From contig NZ_KQ033919.1 in NCBI RefSeq assembly GCF_000969825.1, forward strand, positions 424,030 through 488,029: a stretch of DNA of 64,000 nucleotides, written 5' to 3'. Each line of letters begins with the position of its first letter. Position 1 is the stretch's first letter. Origin of the DNA: Parabacteroides gordonii MS-1 = DSM 23371 (GTDB lineage: Bacteria > Bacteroidota > Bacteroidia > Bacteroidales > Tannerellaceae). Below the pieces are notes generated by a model. That model did not search any database. It was given only the letters and a program-made list of their open reading frames with translations, and had not been told where the DNA came from. The position numbers and the translations under genes are program-made. Shown here piece after piece: positions 16,286-24,759 of the stretch.

Positions 16286-18013
16286 TTAAGCGTTTCTGTT
16301 CTCCATATAAGCCCCTTTCATGGGCGAAGTGCTGTTGTGCGTAAATATATCGAGAATGCCATGCGTATGGCGGGAAGCGGGCTTACTCCATAGCGTACGG
16401 CGTTCCGAAAGTATACGGTCTACCTCTTCCGGAGTCTGTTGTACACCGTTCGTTCCTGTTATCTCCAGCTTGCGTGCCGGAATATCGATATGGATCAGAT
16501 CGCCGTCTTCAACCAGGGCAATAGGGCCACCTTCGTGTGCTTCCGGTGAGACATGGCCGATAGCCGGGCCACGGGTTGCACCGGAAAAACGTCCGTCGGT
16601 AATAAGGGCAATGCTTTCCGCCAGTTCCGGATCGGATGCGATCGCTTCCGTTGTATAGAACATTTCGGGCATACCGCTTCCTTTCGGGCCTTCATAGCGG
16701 ATAAAGACGGCATCGCCCGGATGGATATCTTTTTGCAATACGGCTTGTAATGCCTCTTCTTCGCTGTCGAATACACGTGCTGTCAACGTGGCTTGCATCA
16801 GGTTGGGGGAGATGGCGGCGTGTTTTACTACGGCTCCTTCCGGGGCAAGGTTCCCTTTTAATATGGCAATCGCTCCTTGTTTGCGGATCGGATTATCGAA
16901 AGGCTTGATAATATCGCCGACCTTCACTCCGAGTGGCGGCAGATATTTACGGCATCCATCATAAAAGCCGTTCTGACGGAGAGTTTCCAGGTTTTCTCCC
17001 AGGCATTTACCTGTAACGGTTCGTACATCCAGGTTCAGGACATCTTTCAGTTCCTCCATGATGGCTGGAACACCGCCTGCATACCAGAAATATTCGCCCG
17101 GCCAGAATCCGCTTGGACGTATATTCAGCAGAAAAGGAATTTTCCGGTGTATTTCATCGAATAGTTCGGGGGGAAGCTGGATGCCCAGTTCGTGTGCGAT
17201 AGCCGGTAAATGTAGCAGGCTGTTACTCGATCCGGCTATGGCGGCATGTACCATGATCGCATTTTTAAAGGCGTCGATAGTAAGAATGTCGGAAGGAAGT
17301 AATTCTTCTGATCCCAGTTCAACGGCACGTTGGCCGGCACGACGGGAAGTCTCTTTTAAATAATGTATATGGGTAGGGATCAGAGCCGAGCCGGGCAAAG
17401 CGATACCTAATGCTTCGGCCATCACCTGCATGGTGGAAGCTGTTCCCATAAACGAACAAGCACCGCAGGACGGACAAGCATCCTTTTTATAAGCCAGGAA
17501 TTGCTCTTCGCTGATCTCCTTACGCTCGTATTGTGCGTTGTATTTGCCTATCTGTTCCAATGTCAGGAGATTGGGGCCGGCTTTCATGATTCCGCCGGGC
17601 ACAAGTATAGCCGGCATATTCAGGCGAGCAATAGCCATCAGGTGAGCCGGTACGGATTTATCGCAGCTGGTGATGAATACCCCGGCATCGAACGGAGTCG
17701 CTTTTACATGTATCTCCATCATGGCGGCCATGATGTCGCGCGATACCAGCGAGTAATTCATTCCATCGTGTCCCTGTGCTTCGCCGTCGCAGATGTCGGT
17801 TACATAATAATTGGCTGCCCATCCTCCGGCGTCGCCAACGCCTTTTCCGGCTTCTTCGACCAGTGTGTTCAGGTGGGCACTGCCGGGGTGGCTGTGTCCG
17901 TAACTGCTTTCAACGATGATCTGGGGCTTGCTGAGGTCATCGATGCTCCATCCGCTACCAAGGCGGAGTGAGTCGATTTCCGGGGCTAGTCTGCGTAACT
18001 CCTGGCTTTTCAT
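16286..18013 (-). CDS. IlvD/Edd-family dehydratase
   Basis: 575 residues, the family length. CPSCGACSFMGTASTMQ carries the Fe-S ligand cysteines, CDKSVPAHLMA another ligand region, and TDGRFSGATRGPAIGHVSPEA is the C-terminal family signature. The enzyme removes water from a 2,3-dihydroxy acid: dihydroxy-isovalerate (branched-chain amino acid synthesis) or a sugar acid such as arabinonate, xylonate or gluconate. No ilvB, ilvC or leu genes are nearby, and the N-terminal SYGHSHPGSAHL region differs from enteric IlvD, so a sugar-acid role is quite possible. It follows mntP by 11 bases on the same strand. Confidence 0.85.
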   Translation of the reverse strand: MKSQELRRLAPEIDSLRLGSGWSIDDLSKPQIIVESSYGHSHPGSAHLNTLVEEAGKGVGDAGGWAANYYVTDICDGEAQGHDGMNYSLVSRDIMAAMMEIHVKATPFDAGVFITSCDKSVPAHLMAIARLNMPAILVPGGIMKAGPNLLTLEQIGKYNAQYERKEISEEQFLAYKKDACPSCGACSFMGTASTMQVMAEALGIALPGSALIPTHIHYLKETSRRAGQRAVELGSEELLPSDILTIDAFKNAIMVHAAIAGSSNSLLHLPAIAHELGIQLPPELFDEIHRKIPFLLNIRPSGFWPGEYFWYAGGVPAIMEELKDVLNLDVRTVTGKCLGENLETLRQNGFYDGCRKYLPPLGVKVGDIIKPFDNPIRKQGAIAILKGNLAPEGAVVKHAAISPNLMQATLTARVFDSEEEALQAVLQKDIHPGDAVFIRYEGPKGSGMPEMFYTTEAIASDPELAESIALITDGRFSGATRGPAIGHVSPEAHEGGPIALVEDGDLIHIDIPARKLEITGTNGVQQTPEEVDRILSERRTLWSKPASRHTHGILDIFTHNSTSPMKGAYMENRNA

Positions 18014-18024
18014 AATGGTATCTC

Positions 18025-18588
18025 TTAACTGAAGAACAAATGTTCTATTAATATTTTAGCTCCGATGCCGATCAGTATCAATCCTCCGATCAGGTCGAGT
18101 TTTAAGTCGACCTTGCGTCCGAAACGGCTTCCGAAGTAAACACCGGAAACGGACATCAGGAAAGTGACGATACCGATCAGGGATGCTTGTATGACAATAT
18201 CCGATTTAAGAATTGCCAGTGATATGCCGATTGCCATCGCATCGATGCTCGTAGCAATGGCTAGCCCGAACAATGTCTTGTTGCAAAGCGGATTGGCTTT
18301 ACATTCTTCATCCTCTTCCTGTGTACTGTCGTAAATCATTTTACTTCCCAGGTACAATAAAAGAATGAAAGCGATCCAGTGGTCGAAAGCCGTAATATAT
18401 CTCTGGAACCCGATCCCTGCCAGATAACCCAGAACTGTCATTACCGCTTGTGTGATCCCCATAAAAGAGCCTATCTTAACCATATTGCATACGGTGCATG
18501 TACGTATCATTGCACCGCCGGTCACAGACACGGCTAAACTATCCATCGATAAACCGATAGCTAGTAACACTATTTCTATAATTGACAT
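18025..18588 (-). CDS. mntP: Manganese efflux pump MntP
   Basis: 187 residues with six hydrophobic segments arranged as two repeats of three. GLSMDSLAVSVTGG in the first helix and SIDAMAIGIS in the fourth carry the conserved Asp residues of the MntP (YebN) family. It exports Mn2+ from the cytoplasm. No manganese (yybP) riboswitch is visible in the short upstream region. Probably co-transcribed with the dehydratase gene downstream. Confidence 0.94.
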   Translation of the reverse strand: MSIIEIVLLAIGLSMDSLAVSVTGGAMIRTCTVCNMVKIGSFMGITQAVMTVLGYLAGIGFQRYITAFDHWIAFILLLYLGSKMIYDSTQEEDEECKANPLCNKTLFGLAIATSIDAMAIGISLAILKSDIVIQASLIGIVTFLMSVSGVYFGSRFGRKVDLKLDLIGGLILIGIGAKILIEHLFFS

Positions 18589-18672
18589 AACTTAAAAGTT
18601 TCCCTTTTGCTAACCTTTAGCGTCGCCTTCCTTTTCTTTCGGAGTCCGGGCGAATAACTCCGGAATACGTAT

Positions 18673-19623
18673 TTATATTTCCGTTTCTATCTTGTAATTA
18701 TTCCGGTTAGGTGCATTTCTGGATATCAGCTCGCCGATAAATCCGGCAAGGAACATCTGTGTTCCCAATATCATTGCGGTAAGCGAGATATAGAAGAAAG
18801 GTGAGTTCGTCACAAGCGGACGCAAATCACCGGAGAACATCGAGATCAGTTTCATGCTCAGCACGATCACCAACGCTATAAAACCGATAAAGAACATAAC
18901 GCTTCCCCACAAACCAAAGAAATGCATCGGCTTCTTTCCGAACTTGGAAGTAAACCACAGTGTAATTAAATCGAGGTAACCGTTCACGAAGCGGTTCAAC
19001 CCGAACTTAGTAGTACCGTATTTGCGTGCCTGGTGTTGCACGACCTTTTCGCCGATCTTATGAAAACCTGCGATCTTAGCCAGATAAGGAATATACCGGT
19101 GCATATCGTTATACACTTCTATATTCTTTATTACAATATTCTTATATGCTTTCAGTCCACAGTTGAAGTCATGCAGGTTGTTTATCCCCGAGAACTTGCG
19201 GGCTGTTGCGTTGAACAGCTTGGTAGGTATTGTTTTCGATAATGGATCGTAGCGTTTCTTTTTCCATCCGGAAACGAGGTCGTAACCGTCTTCCTTGATC
19301 ATACGGTACAGTTCGGGGATCTCGTCCGGACTGTCTTGCAAGTCGGCATCCATCGTTATGATCACATCCCCTTTGGCACGCTGGAAACCGCAGTGCAACC
19401 CGGGTGACTTACCATAATTACGACGGAACTTAACGCCTCTGACGCATGTGTTCTTTTGTTGTAACTCTTCGATTACTTCCCATGAGTTGTCCGTACTCCC
19501 GTCATTTATAAATATAACTTCGTAAGTAAAGTTATTTTCTTTCATTACCCGCTCAATCCATGCTTCCAGCTCGGGAAGTGATTCAGCTTCGTTATACAAC
19601 GGAATAACTACTGATATGTCCAT
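18673..19623 (-). CDS. Family 2 glycosyltransferase with two C-terminal membrane helices
   Basis: 316 residues. The GT-A domain (about 1-220) starts VVIPLYNEAESLPELE and has NDGSTDNSW and the metal-binding DADLQDSPDEI. Two hydrophobic helices follow at about 230-260 and 275-300. This layout matches polyprenyl-phosphate sugar transferases (GtrB/DPM1/ArnC type), which load a sugar on undecaprenyl phosphate for use outside the membrane; the sugar is unknown. The DUF4199 membrane protein gene lies 21 bases upstream on the same strand and is probably in the operon. Confidence 0.9.
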   Translation of the reverse strand: MDISVVIPLYNEAESLPELEAWIERVMKENNFTYEVIFINDGSTDNSWEVIEELQQKNTCVRGVKFRRNYGKSPGLHCGFQRAKGDVIITMDADLQDSPDEIPELYRMIKEDGYDLVSGWKKKRYDPLSKTIPTKLFNATARKFSGINNLHDFNCGLKAYKNIVIKNIEVYNDMHRYIPYLAKIAGFHKIGEKVVQHQARKYGTTKFGLNRFVNGYLDLITLWFTSKFGKKPMHFFGLWGSVMFFIGFIALVIVLSMKLISMFSGDLRPLVTNSPFFYISLTAMILGTQMFLAGFIGELISRNAPNRNNYKIETEI

Positions 19624-19644
19624 TATTTGTCTTGTTTCTCCTTG

Positions 19645-20172
19645 TTATGCTTGTCCGACATTTCCGGTTTCATTATTTCTGCATAAAATGGCAGCTACCG
19701 GGATAGAAAGTATGATGCCGTAAAATATATTGTTAAAGATACCTTGAATAGCCATATGGATAGGAGTGAAGTTTGTTTTTCCGACAGCCTCCATTACTTC
19801 GGTACTCACCTGTGAGTCTTTCAGTACATCTATCATTTGGTTGATCGAGTTCGACAGGAAGTCGGCAGGTGCGATGAACTGGAAAAACACAAAGTGCTCC
19901 AGTGCAACGATCAAAGCTGCGAAGAAATACAGCATCGTACCGAAACGCCAGGCGTGGAAGAAGCTGATTGTTCCTCCGATATCTTGTTTATATCGTTTGG
20001 TCAGATAGTAGGCGATAAACGGAACGAGCAGTGTCAACCCCAGATAAACAATATTAAGAGAGGGCACTGTATTACTGAAAATAAAGAACAGATACTTTAT
20101 CACCCAGAAAATACCCATGACCAGGCCATAAGTCATCGCGCTTTTTAATAGTAAACCTTTATTTTCTTCCAT
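19645..20172 (-). CDS. DUF4199 membrane protein
   Basis: 175 residues from the ATG at 20172 (MEENKGLLLKSAMTYGLV). The frame is open upstream to 20331, but that part runs through the tRNA terminator and the tRNA and is not coding. There are four hydrophobic helices, with the family's pattern of two N-terminal helices, a short polar part (KRYKQDIGGTISFFHAWRFG) and two more helices. Function unknown. It is often next to a polyprenyl-phosphate glycosyltransferase, as here. A possible -7 box TAATTTTG (minus strand, 20202-20209) lies 30 bases upstream. Confidence 0.88.
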   Translation of the reverse strand: MEENKGLLLKSAMTYGLVMGIFWVIKYLFFIFSNTVPSLNIVYLGLTLLVPFIAYYLTKRYKQDIGGTISFFHAWRFGTMLYFFAALIVALEHFVFFQFIAPADFLSNSINQMIDVLKDSQVSTEVMEAVGKTNFTPIHMAIQGIFNNIFYGIILSIPVAAILCRNNETGNVGQA

Positions 20173-20201
20173 GTATATTGCTGTTTTAATGTTTACATCA
20201 G

Positions 20202-20209
20202 CAAAATTA
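20202..20209 (-). promoter_or_regulatory. -7 box of the DUF4199-GT2 operon
   Basis: TAATTTTG on the minus strand fits TAnnTTTG, 30 bases upstream of the start at 20172. No clear -33 element. Confidence 0.45.
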
Positions 20210-20241
20210 ATCCTTTTGCAAGAATATGCAATTATGATAAT

Positions 20242-20280
20242 AAAAAAAAGAGGAAGTTTACATAAATAAACTTCCTCTTT
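20242..20280 (-). terminator. Strong intrinsic terminator of the SRP RNA-tRNA unit
   Basis: AAAGAGGAAGTTTA (20247-20260) pairs perfectly with TAAACTTCCTCTTT (20267-20280), a 14-bp stem with a six-base loop. On the minus strand it is followed by a run of eight T, so it ends the tRNA-Thr transcript. Confidence 0.92.
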
Positions 20281-20285
20281 TGGAG

Positions 20286-20359
20286 AGCCTCTTGTCGGAT
20301 TCGAACCAACGACCCCGAGATTACAAATCACGTGCTCTGGCCAACTGAGCTAAAGAGGC
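20286..20359 (-). tRNA. tRNA-Thr (anticodon TGT)
   Basis: Read on the minus strand: acceptor stem GCCTCTT / AAGAGGC, D-arm GCTCAGTTGGCCAGAGC, anticodon loop TTTGTAA giving TGT, and T-arm GTTGGTTCGAATCCGAC. The 3' CCA is not encoded directly after the discriminator base. It lies four bases downstream of the SRP RNA and upstream of a strong terminator. Confidence 0.96.
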
Positions 20360-20363
20360 AGGT

Positions 20364-20459
20364 GGGTAAGCTTACTACATCGCGCCGCTACAACCAAGTA
20401 CCCTTGCTGCGGTCAAGCCCTGGGGGATTCCGAGGGAGCATGCCGTGTAGGACTTACCC
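20364..20459 (-). ncRNA. ffs: Small signal recognition particle RNA (4.5S-type)
   Basis: About 96 bases on the minus strand closed by GGGTAAG / CTTACCC. The apical part reads GGAATCCCCCAGGGCTTGAC then CGCAGCAAGGGTAC, which fits the conserved SRP helix-8 pattern CCAGG...GCAGCAAGGG that binds Ffh; the apical loop is CTTGA/TTGA rather than the common GGAA. CCTACAC and the GTAG-containing 3' arm extend the rod. It has its own promoter (20465-20494) and is followed by tRNA-Thr. Confidence 0.85.
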
Positions 20460-20464
20460 GAGTG

Positions 20465-20494
20465 CAAAAGTAGATATTATTTTTTACAATGCAA
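20465..20494 (-). promoter_or_regulatory. Promoter of the SRP RNA-tRNA unit
   Basis: On the minus strand the -7 box TACTTTTG (20465-20472) is preceded by TTG (20492-20494) at a 19-base spacing, as expected for the Bacteroidetes primary sigma factor. The predicted start falls at the first base of the SRP RNA stem. Confidence 0.7.
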
Positions 20495-20634
20495 GCGTTT
20501 TCTTTCACCGGGAGTGATATTTGTTTCTAAATGGCTGGAAACCTTTTGTTTTTGGTGTAGTTAAAAAATGTTTACTGCGTATCGGTGCTCTTTGTTTACC
20601 GTAGTTTTAGTCGAAAGTCTATTTCTTTCCGATA

Positions 20635-20738
20635 TGAAACACTCTTTAGAAAAAGTGTTTCACTTAAATGGAACAGTTGTTTCTCCTAGGTGAAACACTT
20701 GTTTCACTACTATGAAACAGTTTAGGTAATACTGTTTC
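20635..20738. repeat. Cluster of four GAAAC/GTTTC hairpins
   Basis: Four successive inverted repeats share a TGAAACA...TGTTTCA core: 20635-20643/20654-20662 (TGAAACACT), a weaker one at 20670-20683, 20690-20696/20701-20707 (GTGAAAC), and 20714-20721/20731-20738 (GAAACAGT). They lie in the otherwise gene-free stretch 20473-20868 upstream of the PurF-like gene. They could be operator sites or an intergenic repeat family. Confidence 0.7.
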
Positions 20739-20846
20739 CATAAGCAGCATTCAGAGGTTGTTTATATACACTACGCCGAATGCTTACGGATATATATTAA
20801 GGTTTGAGATGTTTCCATTATAATTTTTAGATAGAATACTATCAGG

Positions 20847-20879
20847 TTTGGTATATGTCTAAATATTCTTGTACATTTG
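20847..20879 (+). promoter_or_regulatory. Promoter of the PurF-like operon
   Basis: TTTG (20847-20850) and TACATTTG (20872-20879) at 21-base spacing match the Bacteroidetes -33/-7 consensus, 34 bases before the ATG at 20914. Confidence 0.75.
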
Positions 20880-20913
20880 TGTCCTAATTCAAAAATCAAA
20901 AATAGTAAGAACA

Positions 20914-22317
20914 ATGGGTGGTTTTTTCGGAACTATTTCTAACTCGGCTTGTGCTACCGACTTATTCTACGGCACAGATTACAATTCTCACTTGGGAACC
21001 CGCAGAGGCGGTATGGCAACTCTCCACAATGGCGTATTTAAACGTTCTATCCATAATCTGGAAAATTCTTATTTCCGTACACGTTTTGAAAGTGAACTGG
21101 ATAAATTTCAAGGAAATTCAGGTATAGGTATCATCAGCGATACAGATCCGCAGCCGATCTTCTTTAATTCTCATTTGGGCAAATATGCCGTAGTAACGGT
21201 TGCAAAGGTGAATAATCTGGACGAGCTGGAGAAAGAATTGTTGGATAAAGGTTGTCACTTCTCCGAACTTAGTTCCGGACAAACCAATCAAACCGAATTG
21301 ATCTCACTGCTTATCTCTCAGGGTAAGACTTTTCTGGAAGGAATAGAAATCGTACATGAAAAGGTAAAAGGCTCCTGCTCGATGCTGATCCTTACCGAAG
21401 ACGGTATTATTGCCGCCCGCGACAAATGGGGACGTACCCCTATATTAATAGGTAAGAAGGAAGGTGCTTATGCTGCAACCAGTGAACCTTGCAGTTTCCC
21501 GAACCTGGGATATGAAGTGGAATATAATGTAGGCCCCGGCGAAATAGTACATCTTACTGCTGATAAGATGACACAATTGCGTAAACCGAATGAGAAGATG
21601 CAAGTTTGCTCTTTCCTTTGGGTGTACTACGGATATCCGGTGTCTGAATATGAAGGAGTGAATGTGGACGCTTCCCGTTATGCCAGCGGTGTTTCGATGG
21701 CTAAGAAGGATGAGGTGGAAGCCGACTTCGTTTCCGGTATTCCCGATTCGGGTATCGGTATGGCTCTGGGTTATGCCGAAGGAAAAGGTATTCCTTACCG
21801 CCGTGCCATTGTAAAATATACGCCGACATGGCCGCGGAGCTTTACTCCGGCTAACCAGGCTGTGCGCGACCTGGTGGCTAAAATGAAACTGATCCCTAAT
21901 CGTGAACTGCTGCGTGGCAAGCGGGTGATCTTCTGTGATGACTCGATCGTGCGCGGAACACAGCTTCGCGATAATGTAAATATACTGTATGGATACGGGG
22001 CAAAAGAGGTACATATGCGTATCGGATGTCCGCCTATCCTGCATGCATGCCCGTTTGTAGGCTTCTCTGCATCCAAATCTCATCTCGAACTTATTGCCCG
22101 CCGGATTGTTAAAGAAATAGAGGGTGATGATGCAAAAGATCTGGATAAGTATTCCACAACGGGTACCGAACAATATAATAACCTTGTTGAGCGTATCCGT
22201 GAACAGTTGAACATCACCACGCTCAAATTTAACACCGTAGAAGATTTAATTCAATCGATCGGCTTGCCTAAGGAATGTGTTTGTACGCATTGCTACGACG
22301 GGTCAAGCTGTTTCTAA
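20914..22317 (+). CDS. PurF-like amidophosphoribosyltransferase paralogue without the glutaminase cysteine
   Basis: 467 residues from the ATG at 20914, giving MGGFFGTIS. The N-terminal half is the class II glutaminase fold of PurF, but the catalytic Cys1 (MCG... in PurF) is Gly here, so glutamine hydrolysis should be lost. The C-terminal phosphoribosyltransferase half keeps the PRPP loop [16 protein letters not shown]. Cysteines in [15 protein letters not shown] and the C-terminal CVCTHC align with the 4Fe-4S ligands of Bacillus PurF, so the cluster is probably kept. It may use ammonia or have another role. It starts an operon with pepT and gcvT (13 and 12 base gaps). Confidence 0.88.
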   Translation: MGGFFGTISNSACATDLFYGTDYNSHLGTRRGGMATLHNGVFKRSIHNLENSYFRTRFESELDKFQGNSGIGIISDTDPQPIFFNSHLGKYAVVTVAKVNNLDELEKELLDKGCHFSELSSGQTNQTELISLLISQGKTFLEGIEIVHEKVKGSCSMLILTEDGIIAARDKWGRTPILIGKKEGAYAATSEPCSFPNLGYEVEYNVGPGEIVHLTADKMTQLRKPNEKMQVCSFLWVYYGYPVSEYEGVNVDASRYASGVSMAKKDEVEADFVSGIPDSGIGMALGYAEGKGIPYRRAIVKYTPTWPRSFTPANQAVRDLVAKMKLIPNRELLRGKRVIFCDDSIVRGTQLRDNVNILYGYGAKEVHMRIGCPPILHACPFVGFSASKSHLELIARRIVKEIEGDDAKDLDKYSTTGTEQYNNLVERIREQLNITTLKFNTVEDLIQSIGLPKECVCTHCYDGSSCF

Positions 22318-22330
22318 AAAACACAGCCTT

Positions 22331-23551
22331 ATGAATCTGACAGAGAGATTTTTGAAGTACGTTACGTTCGACACGCAGTCGGACGAAGAGAGGGGCACAA
22401 CGCCCAGTTCTCCCGGACAACTGGTGCTTGCCCTTGAATTGGAAAAGGAACTGGAAGCAATCGGTCTGGAAGATATTACCCTGGATGACAATTGTTATCT
22501 CATGGCTACGCTTCCCGCCAATACGGCAAAGAAGGTACCTACCATCGGTTTTATTGCGCATCTGGATACCAGTCCGGATATGTCCGGTAAGAACGTAACA
22601 CCCCGTATCGTATCCTATAAAGGCGGCGATATCGTGTTGTGCGCAGAAGAGAATGTCGTACTTTCTCCCGTGATGTTCCCTGAACTGAACGACTATAAAG
22701 GCCAGGATATTATCGTGACCAACGGTAAGACCTTGCTGGGTGCCGACGATAAGGCTGGCGTAGCAGCTATCATTTCGGCTGTTCAGTATCTGAAAGACCA
22801 TCCGGAAATTGAACATGGAAAGATTCGTATCGGCTTTACTCCTGATGAAGAGATCGGACAGGGTGCCGATCATTTCGACGTGGAGAAGTTCGGTTGCGAA
22901 TGGGCTTATACCATCGACGGCGGACAGATCGGCGAACTGGAGTATGAGAACTTCAACGCGGCCGGAGCAAAGGTTACTTTCAAAGGACTGAATGTGCATC
23001 CGGGTTATGCAAAGAATAAGATGCTGAATGCTTCGCTGCTGGCTATCGAGTTTGCTTCCTGGTTGCCTGTCTCACAGCGCCCGGAACATACGGCCGGTTA
23101 TGAAGGCTTTTATCATCTGACCAATATGTCCGGAACGATTGAAGAGGCTTCCTTGTCTTATATCATCCGCGACCATGTACGTACCTTGTTTGAAGAGAAG
23201 AAAGAACAGTTGCGCCTGCTGGTAAAACGTATGAATGAGATTCATCCGGGCAGCACAACGCTCGAACTTCGCGATCAGTATTATAATATGCGTGAAGTGG
23301 TCGAACCGAAGAAATATATCGTAGACCTGGCGTTCGAAGCGATGGAAGCTGTCGGCGTTAAGCCGCTGGTTAAGCCGATCCGTGGCGGTACGGACGGAGC
23401 CCGTCTGTCGTTCATGGGATTGCCCTGCCCGAATATCTTTGCAGGCGGGCTGAACTTCCACGGACGTTACGAGTTCCTTCCGGTCAACTCACTGGAAAAA
23501 AGTATGCAAACCATAATAAAAATAACCGAGCTGCTAGCTCAGAAATCTTAA
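22331..23551 (+). CDS. pepT: Peptidase T (tripeptide aminopeptidase)
   Basis: 406 residues from the ATG at 22331, normal for PepT. The two-zinc M20 motifs are present: [35 protein letters not shown], and [17 protein letters not shown] with the terminal GRYEF. It releases the N-terminal residue from tripeptides in the cytoplasm. It lies between the PurF-like gene and gcvT in one operon. Confidence 0.97.
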   Translation: MNLTERFLKYVTFDTQSDEERGTTPSSPGQLVLALELEKELEAIGLEDITLDDNCYLMATLPANTAKKVPTIGFIAHLDTSPDMSGKNVTPRIVSYKGGDIVLCAEENVVLSPVMFPELNDYKGQDIIVTNGKTLLGADDKAGVAAIISAVQYLKDHPEIEHGKIRIGFTPDEEIGQGADHFDVEKFGCEWAYTIDGGQIGELEYENFNAAGAKVTFKGLNVHPGYAKNKMLNASLLAIEFASWLPVSQRPEHTAGYEGFYHLTNMSGTIEEASLSYIIRDHVRTLFEEKKEQLRLLVKRMNEIHPGSTTLELRDQYYNMREVVEPKKYIVDLAFEAMEAVGVKPLVKPIRGGTDGARLSFMGLPCPNIFAGGLNFHGRYEFLPVNSLEKSMQTIIKITELLAQKS

Positions 23552-23563
23552 ACGAATAATAAC

Positions 23564-24649
23564 ATGAAAACAACTCCGTTTACCGATGTGCATATCGCAT
23601 TGGGAGCAAAAATGCACGAATTTGCCGGCTATAACATGCCAATCGAATATACCGGCATCATTGACGAACACATGACCGTTGTGAACGGTGTAGGTGTATT
23701 TGATGTATCTCACATGGGTGAGTTCTGGGTAAAAGGCCCGAACGCACTGGCTTTCATCCAGGGTATCACATCCAATGATGCTTCTGTTTTACCTTTGGGT
23801 AAGGCACAATACACTTGCTTCCCGAATGATAAGGGCGGTATTGTGGACGACCTGCTGGTTTATCATTACGAACCGGAAAAGTATCTGCTGGTTGTAAATG
23901 CCGGTAACATTGCGAAAGACTGGGATTGGTGTGTAAGCCATAACACAGTGGGGGCAGAGCTCGAAAACTCTTCCGACCGTACAGCCCAGCTGGCTATCCA
24001 GGGGCCGAAAGCGACTGAAGTGCTGCAACGCCTTACTCCGGTCGATCTTTCTTCTATTCCTTATTATTCATTTGTAACAGGTGAATTTGCCGGATGCAAG
24101 AACGTCATTATCTCTAACACGGGTTATACCGGTGCCGGAGGTTTTGAGCTCTATTTCTATCTGGATGATGCTATGACGATCTGGAATGCCATCTTCGAAG
24201 CAGGTAAGCCGGAAGGTATCAAGCCTGTCGGTCTGGGTGCCCGCGATACGCTTCGTCTGGAAATGGGCTTCTGCCTGTATGGTAACGACCTGGATGATAC
24301 GACTTCTCCGATTGAAGCCGGTCTGGGTTGGATCACCAAGTTTGCCGAAGGAAAAGAATTTACCAACCGTGCAGAACTGGAACGTCAGAAGAAAGAGGGC
24401 GTAAGCCGTAAGTTATGTGCATTCGAGCTGATAGACAAGGGTATACCCCGTCATGGTTACGAGATCGTCGATGCCGAAGACCAGGTGATCGGTGTGGTTA
24501 CTTCCGGAACGATGTCTCCTGTATTGAAGAAAGGTATCGGTATGGGATATGTGAAACCTGAGTATGCTAAGGCCGGTACGGAAATCTTCGTGAAAGTGCG
24601 TAACAGGAACCTGAAAGCCCAGGTGGTGAAAGCGCCGTTCAGAAAATAA
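23564..24649 (+). CDS. gcvT: Glycine cleavage system T protein (aminomethyltransferase)
   Basis: 361 residues, the family length. [35 protein letters not shown] with the folate-site Asp, [11 protein letters not shown] and the C-terminal barrel with [16 protein letters not shown] are all typical. It transfers the methylene group from the H-protein-bound aminomethyl to tetrahydrofolate, releasing ammonia. The H and P proteins are not in this window. It is the last gene before a hairpin terminator at 24679. Confidence 0.97.
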   Translation: MKTTPFTDVHIALGAKMHEFAGYNMPIEYTGIIDEHMTVVNGVGVFDVSHMGEFWVKGPNALAFIQGITSNDASVLPLGKAQYTCFPNDKGGIVDDLLVYHYEPEKYLLVVNAGNIAKDWDWCVSHNTVGAELENSSDRTAQLAIQGPKATEVLQRLTPVDLSSIPYYSFVTGEFAGCKNVIISNTGYTGAGGFELYFYLDDAMTIWNAIFEAGKPEGIKPVGLGARDTLRLEMGFCLYGNDLDDTTSPIEAGLGWITKFAEGKEFTNRAELERQKKEGVSRKLCAFELIDKGIPRHGYEIVDAEDQVIGVVTSGTMSPVLKKGIGMGYVKPEYAKAGTEIFVKVRNRNLKAQVVKAPFRK

Positions 24650-24677
24650 GATTTCCGATCTGAAGATAAATAAAAAA

Positions 24678-24713
24678 GAGAGCCTCATTCCATAACGAAT
24701 GAGGCTCTTCGTT
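24678..24713 (+). terminator. Terminator after gcvT
   Basis: AGAGCCTCATT (24679-24689) pairs exactly with AATGAGGCTCT (24698-24708). The plus-strand T tract is short, while an A run precedes the stem. Confidence 0.7.
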
Positions 24714-24723
24714 TAAGTATTAT

Positions 24724-24756
24724 ACCTATCTTTGTCCCGAAAATCTAAAGATAGGT
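24724..24756 (+). promoter_or_regulatory. Promoter -7 box inside an inverted repeat
   Basis: ACCTATCTTT (24724-24733) and AAAGATAGGT (24747-24756) form a perfect 10-bp inverted repeat; the first arm contains the -7 box TATCTTTG (24727-24734) for the gene at 24760. The arrangement mirrors that at 8115-8143. Confidence 0.6.
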
Positions 24757-24759
24757 GCT

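Noticed and set aside
18589-18672. Manganese (yybP-type) riboswitch before mntP
   Set aside because: The upstream region is too short and lacks the conserved riboswitch core.
19645-20331. DUF4199 gene extended to 20331
   Set aside because: The extension would translate the tRNA-Thr gene and its terminator; the ATG at 20172 gives the normal family start.
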